This document shows, one piece after another, positions 18,618-26,554 of a stretch of DNA of 64,000 bases (its first letter is position 1; every line of letters starts with the position of its first letter). Both the position numbers and the translations under genes were made by a program. Location: positions 124,001 to 188,000 of the forward strand of contig CAVXPD010000018.1 in assembly GCA_963763575.1 (NCBI GenBank), in the 5' to 3' direction. The notes under the pieces are model-generated. The model was not told the DNA's origin and ran no database searches. It was given only the letters and a program-made list of their open reading frames with translations. The DNA comes from Bog-473 sp963763575 (GTDB lineage Bacteria; Actinomycetota; Acidimicrobiia; Acidimicrobiales; RAAP-2).

Positions 18618-19832
18618 ATGTCCGACTACTCGCTCGACCTGAACGAGGACCAGATCCAGATCACGAAGTGGGTCCACGAGTTCGCCGAGAACGTCGTCCG
18701 CCCCGCGGGACACGAGTGGGACGAGCGGGAGGAGACCCCCTGGCCCATCATCGAGGAGGCGGCCAAGATCGGCTTGTACTCCTTCGACTTCATCGCGCAG
18801 GCCTTCTCGGACCCGACCGGCCTGCTCATGTGCCTGGTCAACGAGGAGATGAGCTGGGGTGACGCCGGCATCGCGCTGGCCATCTTCGGCTCGACGCTGG
18901 CGGTGGCGGGCATCTTCGCCAACGGCACGCCCGAGCAGATCAAAGAGTGGATCCCCCAATGCTTCGGGACGCCCGACGACATCAAGCTGGCGGCGTTCGG
19001 CGTGTCGGAGCCCGACGCCGGTTCCGACGTGTCCTCGCTCAAGTCCCGCGCCGTCTACGACGAGGCCAAGGACGAGTGGGTGCTGAACGGCACCAAGACG
19101 TGGATCACCAACGGCGGCATCGCCAACACGCACGTGCTGGTGCTCTCGGTCGACCCCGAGCTGGGCAGCCGCGGCCAGGCCAGCTTCGTGGTGCCCGAGG
19201 GCACGCCCGGCATCAGCCAGGGCCAGAAGTTCAAGAAGATGGGCATCCGGGCGTCGCACACCGCCGAGGTGATCCTCGACGACTGCCGCGTGCCGGGGCG
19301 CTGCCTGCTCGGTGGCAAGGAGAAGCTCGACGAGCGCCTGTCCCGGGCCAAGGAGGGCAAGAGGACTTCGACCCAGGCGGCGATGGCGACGTTCGAGTCG
19401 TCCCGGCCGATCGTGGGCGCGCAGGCCGTGGGCATCGCCCGGGCGGCCTACGAGTTCGCCCTCGACTACGCCAAGGAGCGCAAGCAGTTCGGCAAGCTGA
19501 TCATCGAGAACGAGGCCATCGCCTTCAAACTGGCCGACATGAAGATGCACACGGACGCGGCGCGGCTGTTGGTGCATCGAGCGGCGAACATGGGCGCGAC
19601 CGGCAAGAAGTTCGAGAACGGCGAGGGCTCCATGTCGAAGCTCTACGCCGGCGAGAACGCAGTGTGGGTGACCGAGCAGGCCATCCAGATCCTGGGCGGC
19701 TACGGCTACGTCCGGGAGAACCCGGTCGAGCGGTGGCACCGCGACTCGAAGATCTACACGATCTTCGAGGGCACGTCGGAGATCCAGCGGCTGGTGATCT
19801 CCCGGGCCATCTCGGGGATCCACATCAACTGA
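18618..19832 (+). CDS. Acyl-CoA dehydrogenase
   Basis: A 404-residue FAD-dependent acyl-CoA dehydrogenase. The ATG follows AAGGAGGACGGAGCA. Motifs include FGVSEPDAGSDVSSLKS, NGTKTWITNGG, MGIRASHTAEVILDDCRVP and the C-terminal IYTIFEGTSEIQRLVISRAI with the catalytic Glu in EGTSEI. It differs from the dehydrogenase at 2919, which has the Asp variant. A relic very similar to its last 25 codons lies at 23241-23320, on the far side of the TetR/membrane operon. Confidence 0.94.
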   Translation: MSDYSLDLNEDQIQITKWVHEFAENVVRPAGHEWDEREETPWPIIEEAAKIGLYSFDFIAQAFSDPTGLLMCLVNEEMSWGDAGIALAIFGSTLAVAGIFANGTPEQIKEWIPQCFGTPDDIKLAAFGVSEPDAGSDVSSLKSRAVYDEAKDEWVLNGTKTWITNGGIANTHVLVLSVDPELGSRGQASFVVPEGTPGISQGQKFKKMGIRASHTAEVILDDCRVPGRCLLGGKEKLDERLSRAKEGKRTSTQAAMATFESSRPIVGAQAVGIARAAYEFALDYAKERKQFGKLIIENEAIAFKLADMKMHTDAARLLVHRAANMGATGKKFENGEGSMSKLYAGENAVWVTEQAIQILGGYGYVRENPVERWHRDSKIYTIFEGTSEIQRLVISRAISGIHIN

Positions 19833-19896
19833 TCTTCCGGGAAAACCTGGGCGCCACCGGCTCCAGGCGACAACTTCGGGGCCGCCGGGTCTGCGA

Positions 19897-20487
19897 TCAA
19901 GGCATTCCGAGAAAGCGCTCTGCGAGAGTCCGGAGCTGAGTCCGCAGGGTCTCATCGTTGCGACGAATCACCAGCGGGTGCATGACGGCTCCGCTGATTG
20001 CCGCGGTCAACATGACCGTTGCGATGTCGGAGTCCGCTTCTCCGTTCGGCCCCATCAGTAGGCGATTCAGCCGACTGAGGACCCTGGCCGGTCGCGGGTC
20101 ACGCGCAAAGAGTCGACCCACGAGCGGGTCGGTGAGAATCGCGCTGTTCTCACGGCGGCGCTCCACGGCCAGATCGATGATCATGCTCAGCGCCACTTCT
20201 CGCGCTCTATCTGCCTCCGCCTCCGATTCGGCAAGATCAAGGACCGATTCAAGGCGGTCGAATTCGGCGCCGGCCACGGCTCGGACGATCTCATCCTTCG
20301 TCTTGTATTGGTGGTACACGGCCGCCTTCGTGACCCCGATGTCGTCGGCGATCATCTGCAATGACGTCCCACCGACCCCATTCTTCGCGAACTCGCGGAG
20401 AGCCGCTTCGATGATGCGGGTCTGCGCGGCCGAGGGAGGTTTCCGCTCCCGCCTGTTTCGACTGGTGGTTCTCGACGACGTAGCCAT
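19897..20487 (-). CDS. TetR-family transcriptional regulator
   Basis: A 196-residue regulator with an N-terminal HTH (GGTSLQMIADDIGVTKAAVYHQYKTKDEI) preceded by a basic arm. The ligand domain is unassigned. It is divergent from the four-gene membrane operon at 20601, so it most simply regulates that operon and itself. An imperfect palindrome TAGTCGATCGGCTA lies in the 113-bp gap. It converges on the acyl-CoA dehydrogenase. Confidence 0.9.
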   Translation of the reverse strand: MATSSRTTSRNRRERKPPSAAQTRIIEAALREFAKNGVGGTSLQMIADDIGVTKAAVYHQYKTKDEIVRAVAGAEFDRLESVLDLAESEAEADRAREVALSMIIDLAVERRRENSAILTDPLVGRLFARDPRPARVLSRLNRLLMGPNGEADSDIATVMLTAAISGAVMHPLVIRRNDETLRTQLRTLAERFLGMP

Positions 20488-20519
20488 GTCACCCCGAATC
20501 TAAGCCCATGCGCCTGGGG

Positions 20520-20533
20520 TAGTCGATCGGCTA
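20520..20533. promoter_or_regulatory. Candidate operator between TetR and the membrane operon
   Basis: TAGTCGATCGGCTA is a 14-bp palindrome with one mismatched pair, 33 bp upstream of the TetR start and 67 bp upstream of the membrane-protein start. A weak -10-like TATGTT overlaps its right edge. No convincing -35 is seen. Confidence 0.35.
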
Positions 20534-20600
20534 TGTTCAGCGTGACGGGCTGATCGGGAAGGTGCGCTGCGTTCGGCGCGCCAGACCAAGGAGGCGAGTG

Positions 20601-21356
20601 ATGCGAGCGGCCGTGAGCGACCCTGGTCCGCCCCGGGAGTACGTACCGGTGAGACGAACCACCGGCCAACTGATCATCTTCTGGGCATTGCCCGGGGTGG
20701 CGATCATCTGGATTGCGGCCTTCTTCCTCTTTCCTGGGTTCCTGCCGCCCATGTCTCCCCAGTGGTCGGCGCAGAGAGTGGCATCGTTCTACGTCAACCA
20801 CACATCGCGCGTCCGTTACAGCATGATCCTGTTCAACTGGTTCTGCGTCGCGCTGATCCCGATTCTGATGTTGATCGTGGAGCGCATGCGGGACATGGCG
20901 CACCGCACGCCAATACTTCGGTACTGCGTGATCGGGGTGGCCGGTGCTGCGCCGATCGCCTTCCTGACCGCGACCATCTTCTGGCTGCTGGCGGCGTTCC
21001 GGCCCGATCGGCCCCCCGCGCTCACCCAGCTCTACAACGACCTGGCTTGGATCACGTTCACCTGTGCTGTGCCCTTCCTCGTTGCCCTCTGTCTGTTCCT
21101 GGCAGTGGCCATCTACCTCGATGAGCAGGCGCGACCCGTGTTTGCTCGGTGGGTCGGCCACTTCAACGTTCTGATCGCCATCGCGTTGGTGCCGGCAGCG
21201 TTCGCCGGCCTGACGCTCACCGGACCCTTCGCCTGGAACGGCCTCCTGTCGTTCTGGGTCAAGAACGTCGCCATCGCCCTCTGGCTGATCGTCATGGCGG
21301 TGGTGTTGGGAGAGGCGATCGGGCGCGATCGGCGGACGGAGCAAGCCACGTCGTGA
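20601..21356 (+). CDS. Six-TM membrane protein, first of two tandem paralogues
   Basis: A 251-residue protein with six hydrophobic segments and a strong AAGGAGG site before the ATG. It shares a skeleton with the next gene: an AFRPDRPP..LTQLYNDL loop after the third TM, then VFARWVGHFN and GPFAWNGLLSFWVKNV near the last two TMs. The family is not recognised. Its position upstream of COX3/COX4-like subunits suggests a membrane complex. The stop overlaps the next GTG as GTGA. Base composition looks less GC-rich than neighbouring genes (by eye). Confidence 0.8.
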   Translation: MRAAVSDPGPPREYVPVRRTTGQLIIFWALPGVAIIWIAAFFLFPGFLPPMSPQWSAQRVASFYVNHTSRVRYSMILFNWFCVALIPILMLIVERMRDMAHRTPILRYCVIGVAGAAPIAFLTATIFWLLAAFRPDRPPALTQLYNDLAWITFTCAVPFLVALCLFLAVAIYLDEQARPVFARWVGHFNVLIAIALVPAAFAGLTLTGPFAWNGLLSFWVKNVAIALWLIVMAVVLGEAIGRDRRTEQATS

Positions 21357-22129
21357 AGCGACCTGCTCTTCTTGACGATCCGAAGCGGGAGCTCTGGCTG
21401 GCTTGGTACGCCACTGTCGGCTTCTATTCCCTCTATACCGTCGCCTTCTTCGTCATCACGCGCACCCAGCCGCCGGGGAAGCCGTGGTACACGCCTAGCC
21501 AGGTGGTGGGGTGGTTCGCCAGTCGCCACGAGGGCCTGCTCATAGGCTTTGCGCTGATCTTCGTTTTGGGCGGGCTCTCCGCGACATCGATCGCCTTGAT
21601 CACCTACTCCATCCGGCGAATGTCGGTCAGCCGTGCCTTCGCCTACTCGTACCTGATCCTCTACGCCGTCAGTGCGGTGCCCGGGTTCTTGTTCATCTGC
21701 GTGGCGATGACAGTGGGTGCCTTCCGGCCGGATCGCAACCCGGAGACCCTCCGGTGGCTCTACGACCTCGGATTCCTGTCCTTCTCCGGCACCATGGGCG
21801 TCTTCCTCATCGGCTCGTTGATCTGGATGCTGGCCATCCTGCTGGACAAGAACCGTGTCTTTCCGGTCTGGTTCGGCTATCTCAACCTGTGCAACGGGCT
21901 GACCGAGGTGGTGGTGGCACCCTCGTGGATCTTCCATGCCGGAGTCTTCGCGTGGAACGGCGCGATCGCCTGGTGGATCAACGTGGTCGTCTTCGGTCTC
22001 TACACCGGGGCCTTCATCATGTTGCTACGCAACATGATCCTTCGCGAGGACTTCGGCACGGGGCCGATGCCTGACCTACCGTCGGTGACGGGTCGCGGTC
22101 GAATCGTGGCGGAGTTCTTGGCGCCATGA
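21353..22129 (+). CDS. Six-TM membrane protein, second tandem paralogue
   Basis: A 258-residue protein with six hydrophobic segments at spacings matching the preceding gene. Shared features are AFRPDRNPETLRWLYDLGF after TM3, VFPVWFGYLNLCNGL before TM5 and GVFAWNGAIAWWINVVVFG at TM6. The pair therefore arose by tandem duplication and has diverged widely. GTG start inside GTGA; its own stop overlaps the next ATG as ATGA. No family name can be given with confidence. Confidence 0.8.
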   Translation: MKRPALLDDPKRELWLAWYATVGFYSLYTVAFFVITRTQPPGKPWYTPSQVVGWFASRHEGLLIGFALIFVLGGLSATSIALITYSIRRMSVSRAFAYSYLILYAVSAVPGFLFICVAMTVGAFRPDRNPETLRWLYDLGFLSFSGTMGVFLIGSLIWMLAILLDKNRVFPVWFGYLNLCNGLTEVVVAPSWIFHAGVFAWNGAIAWWINVVVFGLYTGAFIMLLRNMILREDFGTGPMPDLPSVTGRGRIVAEFLAP

Positions 22130-22722
22130 CGACGACCGAACGCGAGGTGTCGCAGACGCGGGAGGAGGGATCGTCGGAGCATGTTCCCGGTGGTCGCGAC
22201 ATCTGGTTCTTCGTGCTGTTCGAATCACTCGTCTTCACGTCCTACTTCTGCGTCTACCTCTTCAACCGGACACAGCACGAGCAGGCATTCCTGCTCGGAC
22301 AATCCCACCTGCTGCTGTGGCTGGGGGTGCTCGACACGATCGTCCTCATCTCGAGCTCTTGGGCCATGGCCCGATGTGTCCAACACGCCCGGGCCGGGCG
22401 GTTCGAGCGTGCCCGGCGGGAGGCGTTCTTGACGGCCGGTTTCGGGCTGGTGTTCCTCATCCTCAAGATCGTCGAGTGGGTCCGGTTGATCCACATGGGA
22501 GACACGTTCACCAGCAGCCAGTTCTTCGGGTACTACTTCTTTCTGACCGCGATCCACTTCGTGCATCTGTTGGTCGGTTTCGTCGTGCTCGGCGTCCTCG
22601 TCCATCAGCTTTCAGGCGAGAAGCGGCGTTCCCACGTGACCGTGGAGACCTGCGCCATCTATTGGCACTCGGTCGACTTCTACTGGGTGTTGATCTTCGC
22701 CCTGCTCTACGTGGTGAGGTGA
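22126..22722 (+). CDS. Cytochrome c oxidase subunit III-like / NorE-like protein
   Basis: A 198-residue, five-TM member of the heme-copper oxidase subunit III family. The region GYYFFLTAIHFVHLLVGFVV, followed by ETCAIYWHSVDFYWVLIF, matches the C-terminal half of COX3 (FLTxxHxxH and WHxVDxxW patterns). Five rather than seven TMs is typical of NorE-type proteins. No subunit I or II (CtaD/NorB, CtaC/NorC) lies in the window. The ATG is coupled to the preceding gene by ATGA. Confidence 0.85.
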   Translation: MTTTEREVSQTREEGSSEHVPGGRDIWFFVLFESLVFTSYFCVYLFNRTQHEQAFLLGQSHLLLWLGVLDTIVLISSSWAMARCVQHARAGRFERARREAFLTAGFGLVFLILKIVEWVRLIHMGDTFTSSQFFGYYFFLTAIHFVHLLVGFVVLGVLVHQLSGEKRRSHVTVETCAIYWHSVDFYWVLIFALLYVVR

Positions 22723-23018
22723 TGGTGGAAGACCGGTTCAACAAACGGCTCTTCGGGGTCTGGTTGGTCCTGGTGGCCATCTCGTTGGCCTACTTGGGGA
22801 TCGATCGTGCGGCCACGCATTCTGGAATTCCCACCGCGAGTACGGTCGTGACGGTTGCCGCCATCTGCCTCGCGTTGATCAAGGTCCGGATCATCATGCG
22901 CGAGTTCATGGAGGTGCGTGCCGCACCCCGGGTGCTTCGCCGTCTCACCGATTTCTGGGTCCTGCTCATGGCTGTCGCTCTGCTCGGGGTGTATTTCGCA
23001 GGAAAAGCGGTGGCCTAG
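22722..23018 (+). CDS. Cytochrome c oxidase subunit IV-like / NorF-like protein
   Basis: A 98-residue protein with three hydrophobic segments (GVWLVLVAISLAYLG, VVTVAAICLALIKVRIIM, FWVLLMAVALLGVYF). The size, the LIKVRIIMREFMEVR motif after the second TM and the position right after a COX3-like gene fit the prokaryotic COX4 / NorF family. Its ATG overlaps the preceding stop (TGATG). It is the last gene of the operon. Confidence 0.8.
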   Translation: MVEDRFNKRLFGVWLVLVAISLAYLGIDRAATHSGIPTASTVVTVAAICLALIKVRIIMREFMEVRAAPRVLRRLTDFWVLLMAVALLGVYFAGKAVA

Positions 23019-23435
23019 GGTCTCGTCGTACTTCGTCCAGTGACGGCCGATGGAGGATTGGCGACGGCTGAAACGTGGTGTCGTCCTTCGTGCGACCCGA
23101 ACGTGCCGGAGTCGATTCGGCGCACTCGCGCGCGAGGCGAATACGGAGTGTGGTGGCTCGGTTCACGATGTTCGTGACGCCCAAAGTCCTGTTGCTGTTA
23201 TGCAGAACCTTCTGACCAGGGACAACCGACCACGGGCGAGACCCACGCCATCTTCGAAGGGACTTCTGAGATCCAGCGGTTCGTCATCGGCCGGGCGATC
23301 TCGGGGATCCACATCAGCGAATCAACTGACCTCCAACTCTTCTCGGAACCTCCGGAGCTTCGAGGTCCTGCAACGCACCCTGCAGCCGGGAAACTGACCC
23401 AGTACTCTCCCTCGTCGGAGGGAAGGAGAGCGGAG
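23019..23435. other. 417-bp stretch without an intact gene
   Basis: No intact reading frame of convincing composition is seen. The only recognisable content is the acyl-CoA dehydrogenase relic at 23241-23330 and an AAGGAGAG ribosome binding site for the VOC gene at its right end. GC content appears lower than in flanking genes. Confidence 0.6.
23241..23330 (+). pseudogene. Relic of an acyl-CoA dehydrogenase C-terminus
   Basis: The frame starting at 23241 reads AIFEGTSEIQRFVIGRAISG followed by IHIS, nearly the same as the C-terminus of the intact enzyme ending at 19832 (TIFEGTSEIQRLVISRAISG then IHIN). The DNA is similar but not identical over about 70 bases. The stop codon is replaced by a short in-frame extension, and there is no dehydrogenase sequence upstream. 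It is therefore a fragment of a second, related gene or of an old duplication. Confidence 0.75.
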
Positions 23436-23834
23436 ATGCCAACGATCACCGGCGGTCATCACATCGCCCTGACGGTCCGTAACGCCGACAAGAGTGCGGC
23501 GTGGTACGGCGAGCTGCTGGGGATGCAGGTGGTGCTCCAGGGCGACGAACCCACCGTCAAATTCAGGGTCCTGGCGCATCCTGACTCGGGCTGGTTGGTT
23601 GGTGTCCGCCAGTACGACGGTCACGACGAGGCCAGCTTTGACGAACTGAGAACGGGTCTCGACCATTTCGCCTTCGGTGTCGACTCTATGTCCGAGCTCG
23701 AGTCCTGGGAGGAGAAGCTCCGCGATCTCGGGGTCGAACATTCGCCGATTGCGGAGACGCCAATCGGCTCGGTCATCGTGTTTCGGGACCCCGACAATAT
23801 TCAGCTGGAGTTCTGGTTGCCTGCGGGTCGGTGA
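23436..23834 (+). CDS. VOC-family protein (glyoxalase-like)
   Basis: A 132-residue protein with GGHHIALTVRNADKSAAWYGEL at the start, GLDHFAFGVDSM in the middle and VFRDPDNIQLEFWLP at the end. The His/His/Glu positions expected of metal-dependent VOC enzymes are filled. The ribosome binding site is AAGGAGAG. Its stop overlaps the cyclase GTG as GTGA, so the two proteins are made together; perhaps it senses or processes a small molecule for the cyclase, which is only a guess. Confidence 0.85.
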   Translation: MPTITGGHHIALTVRNADKSAAWYGELLGMQVVLQGDEPTVKFRVLAHPDSGWLVGVRQYDGHDEASFDELRTGLDHFAFGVDSMSELESWEEKLRDLGVEHSPIAETPIGSVIVFRDPDNIQLEFWLPAGR

Positions 23835-26443
23835 GCCGGTCTTCCCTGCCCGCAGGGATCGTCACCTTTCTGTTCACCGACATCGAAGGTTCGACGAGCA
23901 TGCTCTACCGGCTGGGAGAGGCCTACACCGCGGTGCTGCTGCGGCATCGCGAGATCCTCGACGCGGCCATCACCGGGCACGGTGGGATTGTGGTGCGCAC
24001 CGAAGGAGATGCATATTTCGCAGCCTTCGACAAAGCGTCGACCGCGATTGGTGCAGCCATGGCGGCGCAACGGGCGCTCGCCACCGAACAATGGCCGCCC
24101 GGGTCGCCACTCCGCGTCCGGATGGGATTGCATTCGGGCGAGGTCGATGTCGTTGAGGACGACTACGTGGGCATGTCGGTGCACGTGGCGGCCCGCGTGG
24201 CAGCGGCCGCACACGGGGGCCAGGTCGTCATCACAGAGGCGACATCGGAGCTCGCGGGGCAACTTGACGCCCTCGACCTCGGCCGACACCTGCTGAAGGA
24301 CGTCGGGGAGTTCGGCCTGCTGCAGGTGCGGGCACCAGACCTCGAATCATCGTTTCCGCCGCTTCGCACGATGAACACGCCACACAATCTCCCGGCCTCT
24401 CTCGATTCGTTCGTGGGCCGGCACGACGAGATCACGCAACTCACAAAGGCTTTCGACCACTACCGCCTCGTGACGCTGACGGGTGCCGGGGGGAGCGGTA
24501 AGACGAGGTTGGCTACAGAGGCGGCGATGCATCTGCTGGCCTTGTTCCCCGATGGGGTCTGGTTCGTGGGGCTCGCCGCCCTCCGGGAGGGACAGTCGAT
24601 CGAAGAGGAGGTGGCGCAAGTCCTCCGGATTGGCGACCGCGCGGGTGAGGCTGTCTCCGATTCACTCGACGCATGGCTCCAGAACCGCCGCGTGCTGCTG
24701 CTGCTGGACAATTGTGAGCACGTCGTGGGAGCTGTGGCGGCCTTCTGCGAGCGCTTCCTCCGCAGGAACTCCGGTCTGTACGTGCTGGCGACGAGTCGAG
24801 AGGCCCTCGCGATCAGGGGCGAGGTAGCGTCGGCGCTCCCGCCCCTTTCGGTGCCCGACGACGCCGATGCCGCGGTGCGGTCGGACGCCGTTCAGCTGTT
24901 CGTGGAGCGTGCGTCATCGGTCTCGCCGGCACTCGCCGTCGGGGAGGCGGATCTGACCGCCGTCGCCAGGATTTGTCGGCGTCTCGACGGCCTGCCCCTG
25001 GCGATTGAGCTCGCTGCAGCACGGCTCCGCTTTTTGTCTCTCGCCCAGCTGGAGTCCCGGCTCGACGACCGGTTCCGCTTGTTGACCAGCTCCGGACGCA
25101 GCGAAGAGGCGCGACAACACACTCTGGAAGCGGTTGTCTCGTGGAGCTACGACTTGCTCGACGATGCCGAGAAGGCCCTGTTCCGCAGGCTTGCCGTGTT
25201 CCCGGACCACTTCACACTCGACATGGCAGAGGTGATGGTGTCCGGAGGCCCTGTTGACTCGGCGAACGTCGTCGAGAAGCTAGCGAATCTCGTGGAGAAG
25301 TCATTGGTGACCACGGTCATCGCCGGTGGCGATTTGCGCTTCAAGCTGCTCGAAACGTTGCGCCAGTACGGGTTGGCTCGCCTGCACGATGAGGGAGCTG
25401 AGGAGGAATACCGCGAACGCGTCTTCGAGTGGGCGATGCGGGGAGTGCGGAACCTCTCGCTGGTCATGCGCACGCCGGAACAAGACGATGCGTTGCGTGA
25501 AGCTGCGCTGAATGCGGCAACGTATCGGACGGCCATGCAGTGGGCCACTCAACACGGGAAACTCGTCGCCGCGCTGAGGATGGCCAGCCTCGTCCCGATT
25601 ATTCATCATCGCGGGGAACGAAGGGCCACCATCGAATCGCTCCTTCGCGAAGTGGAGCGCATGCAGCTGATCGATGATTTGGCGGCGGGCGAGGCATGCG
25701 CCGCCATCGGGAACATCGCGTTCGAGCAAGGCGATGCGGCGGTGTCACTCGACGCAAACCGACGTGCGACAGAGCATTTTCGGTCCGCCGGTCAGAGCAG
25801 GCTTGCAGCGTGGTCCCAGTATCTGGCGGTTCATTCGGCGTGGGCGGCGGGGGACCTCGAGGAGGTCGACCGGCTAGTCTCGGAGGCCATCGCTCACTTT
25901 CGCCGAGAGGGTGACGAGATGGGCCTCGGCTACTGCTTGTGGGTTGCGTCACTGCGCAGCGACGATCTAGGGGTGGCTGAAACCAGGGCGGAAGAGGCGG
26001 ACCAGTTGTTGCGCAACGCGAACGTTCCGATGGGAATCGCGCACAACCTCGAAGGACGCGGCATCATTGCGCTCGAGAGAGGTGATATCGCCGCCAGCGC
26101 CATAGCGATCAGCGAGGCTCTCCAGATCTTCGCTTCGTACGAAAACCTTGGCTGCACGGCGCATGCACTCGAGGCTGCTGCAGTCGTCATGAACGCGAGC
26201 GGCCAGGCCAACTCCGTGACGACCGAACTGATCGGTGCCGCCGAAGCCTTTCGCTTGCAGAGCGGCCAGGGACACCGCCCTTGGGAGATCAGAGCGCGTC
26301 TCGGATCACTCGAGGAGCACATCGGCGGGTTCGACGACGAAGCATCGGCAAAAGCCCGTGAGGATGGCGCGTCGTATGACCTGGCGACAGCAGTCTCGAT
26401 CGCGGCGAACGCCCTCAACGGTTTGGGAACAACGCGCCGTTGA
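23831..26443 (+). CDS. Class III adenylate/guanylate cyclase fused to a STAND-type ATPase with TPR-like C-terminus
   Basis: An 870-residue signalling protein. Residues 1-165 form a cyclase domain: VTFLFTDIEGST (metal Asp), VVRTEGDAYFAAF (second Asp) and ARVAAAAHGGQVVIT. A STAND/NB-ARC-like ATPase follows, with TLTGAGGSGKTRLA near residue 217, LLLLDNCEHV near 290, VLATSREAL and GLPLAIELAAAR. The remaining 350 residues are helical and TPR-like. No LuxR-type HTH is visible at the C-terminus, so output is probably cyclic nucleotide rather than DNA binding. The start GTG is coupled to the VOC gene. Family-typical actinobacterial architecture. Confidence 0.92.
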   Translation: MSRSSLPAGIVTFLFTDIEGSTSMLYRLGEAYTAVLLRHREILDAAITGHGGIVVRTEGDAYFAAFDKASTAIGAAMAAQRALATEQWPPGSPLRVRMGLHSGEVDVVEDDYVGMSVHVAARVAAAAHGGQVVITEATSELAGQLDALDLGRHLLKDVGEFGLLQVRAPDLESSFPPLRTMNTPHNLPASLDSFVGRHDEITQLTKAFDHYRLVTLTGAGGSGKTRLATEAAMHLLALFPDGVWFVGLAALREGQSIEEEVAQVLRIGDRAGEAVSDSLDAWLQNRRVLLLLDNCEHVVGAVAAFCERFLRRNSGLYVLATSREALAIRGEVASALPPLSVPDDADAAVRSDAVQLFVERASSVSPALAVGEADLTAVARICRRLDGLPLAIELAAARLRFLSLAQLESRLDDRFRLLTSSGRSEEARQHTLEAVVSWSYDLLDDAEKALFRRLAVFPDHFTLDMAEVMVSGGPVDSANVVEKLANLVEKSLVTTVIAGGDLRFKLLETLRQYGLARLHDEGAEEEYRERVFEWAMRGVRNLSLVMRTPEQDDALREAALNAATYRTAMQWATQHGKLVAALRMASLVPIIHHRGERRATIESLLREVERMQLIDDLAAGEACAAIGNIAFEQGDAAVSLDANRRATEHFRSAGQSRLAAWSQYLAVHSAWAAGDLEEVDRLVSEAIAHFRREGDEMGLGYCLWVASLRSDDLGVAETRAEEADQLLRNANVPMGIAHNLEGRGIIALERGDIAASAIAISEALQIFASYENLGCTAHALEAAAVVMNASGQANSVTTELIGAAEAFRLQSGQGHRPWEIRARLGSLEEHIGGFDDEASAKAREDGASYDLATAVSIAANALNGLGTTRR

Positions 26444-26444
26444 C

Positions 26445-26462
26445 AGCTCCCGTTAGGGAGCT
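26445..26462 (+). terminator. Hairpin directly after the cyclase stop codon
   Basis: AGCTCCC-GTTA-GGGAGCT forms a perfect 7-bp stem with a 4-base loop one base after the TGA. No U-tract follows, so it may be a terminator of the high-GC type or an mRNA 3' stabiliser. The opposing PhyH gene ends about 90 bp further on. Confidence 0.55.
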
Positions 26463-26554
26463 CCAAAGTGAGTTGCTGGAGCGTTGCTGGAGTGGGTGTC
26501 GCGAGCCGACGGTCTGACGGCCACTCCGGCTTGCGACGGGACGTCCCTCGGGAA

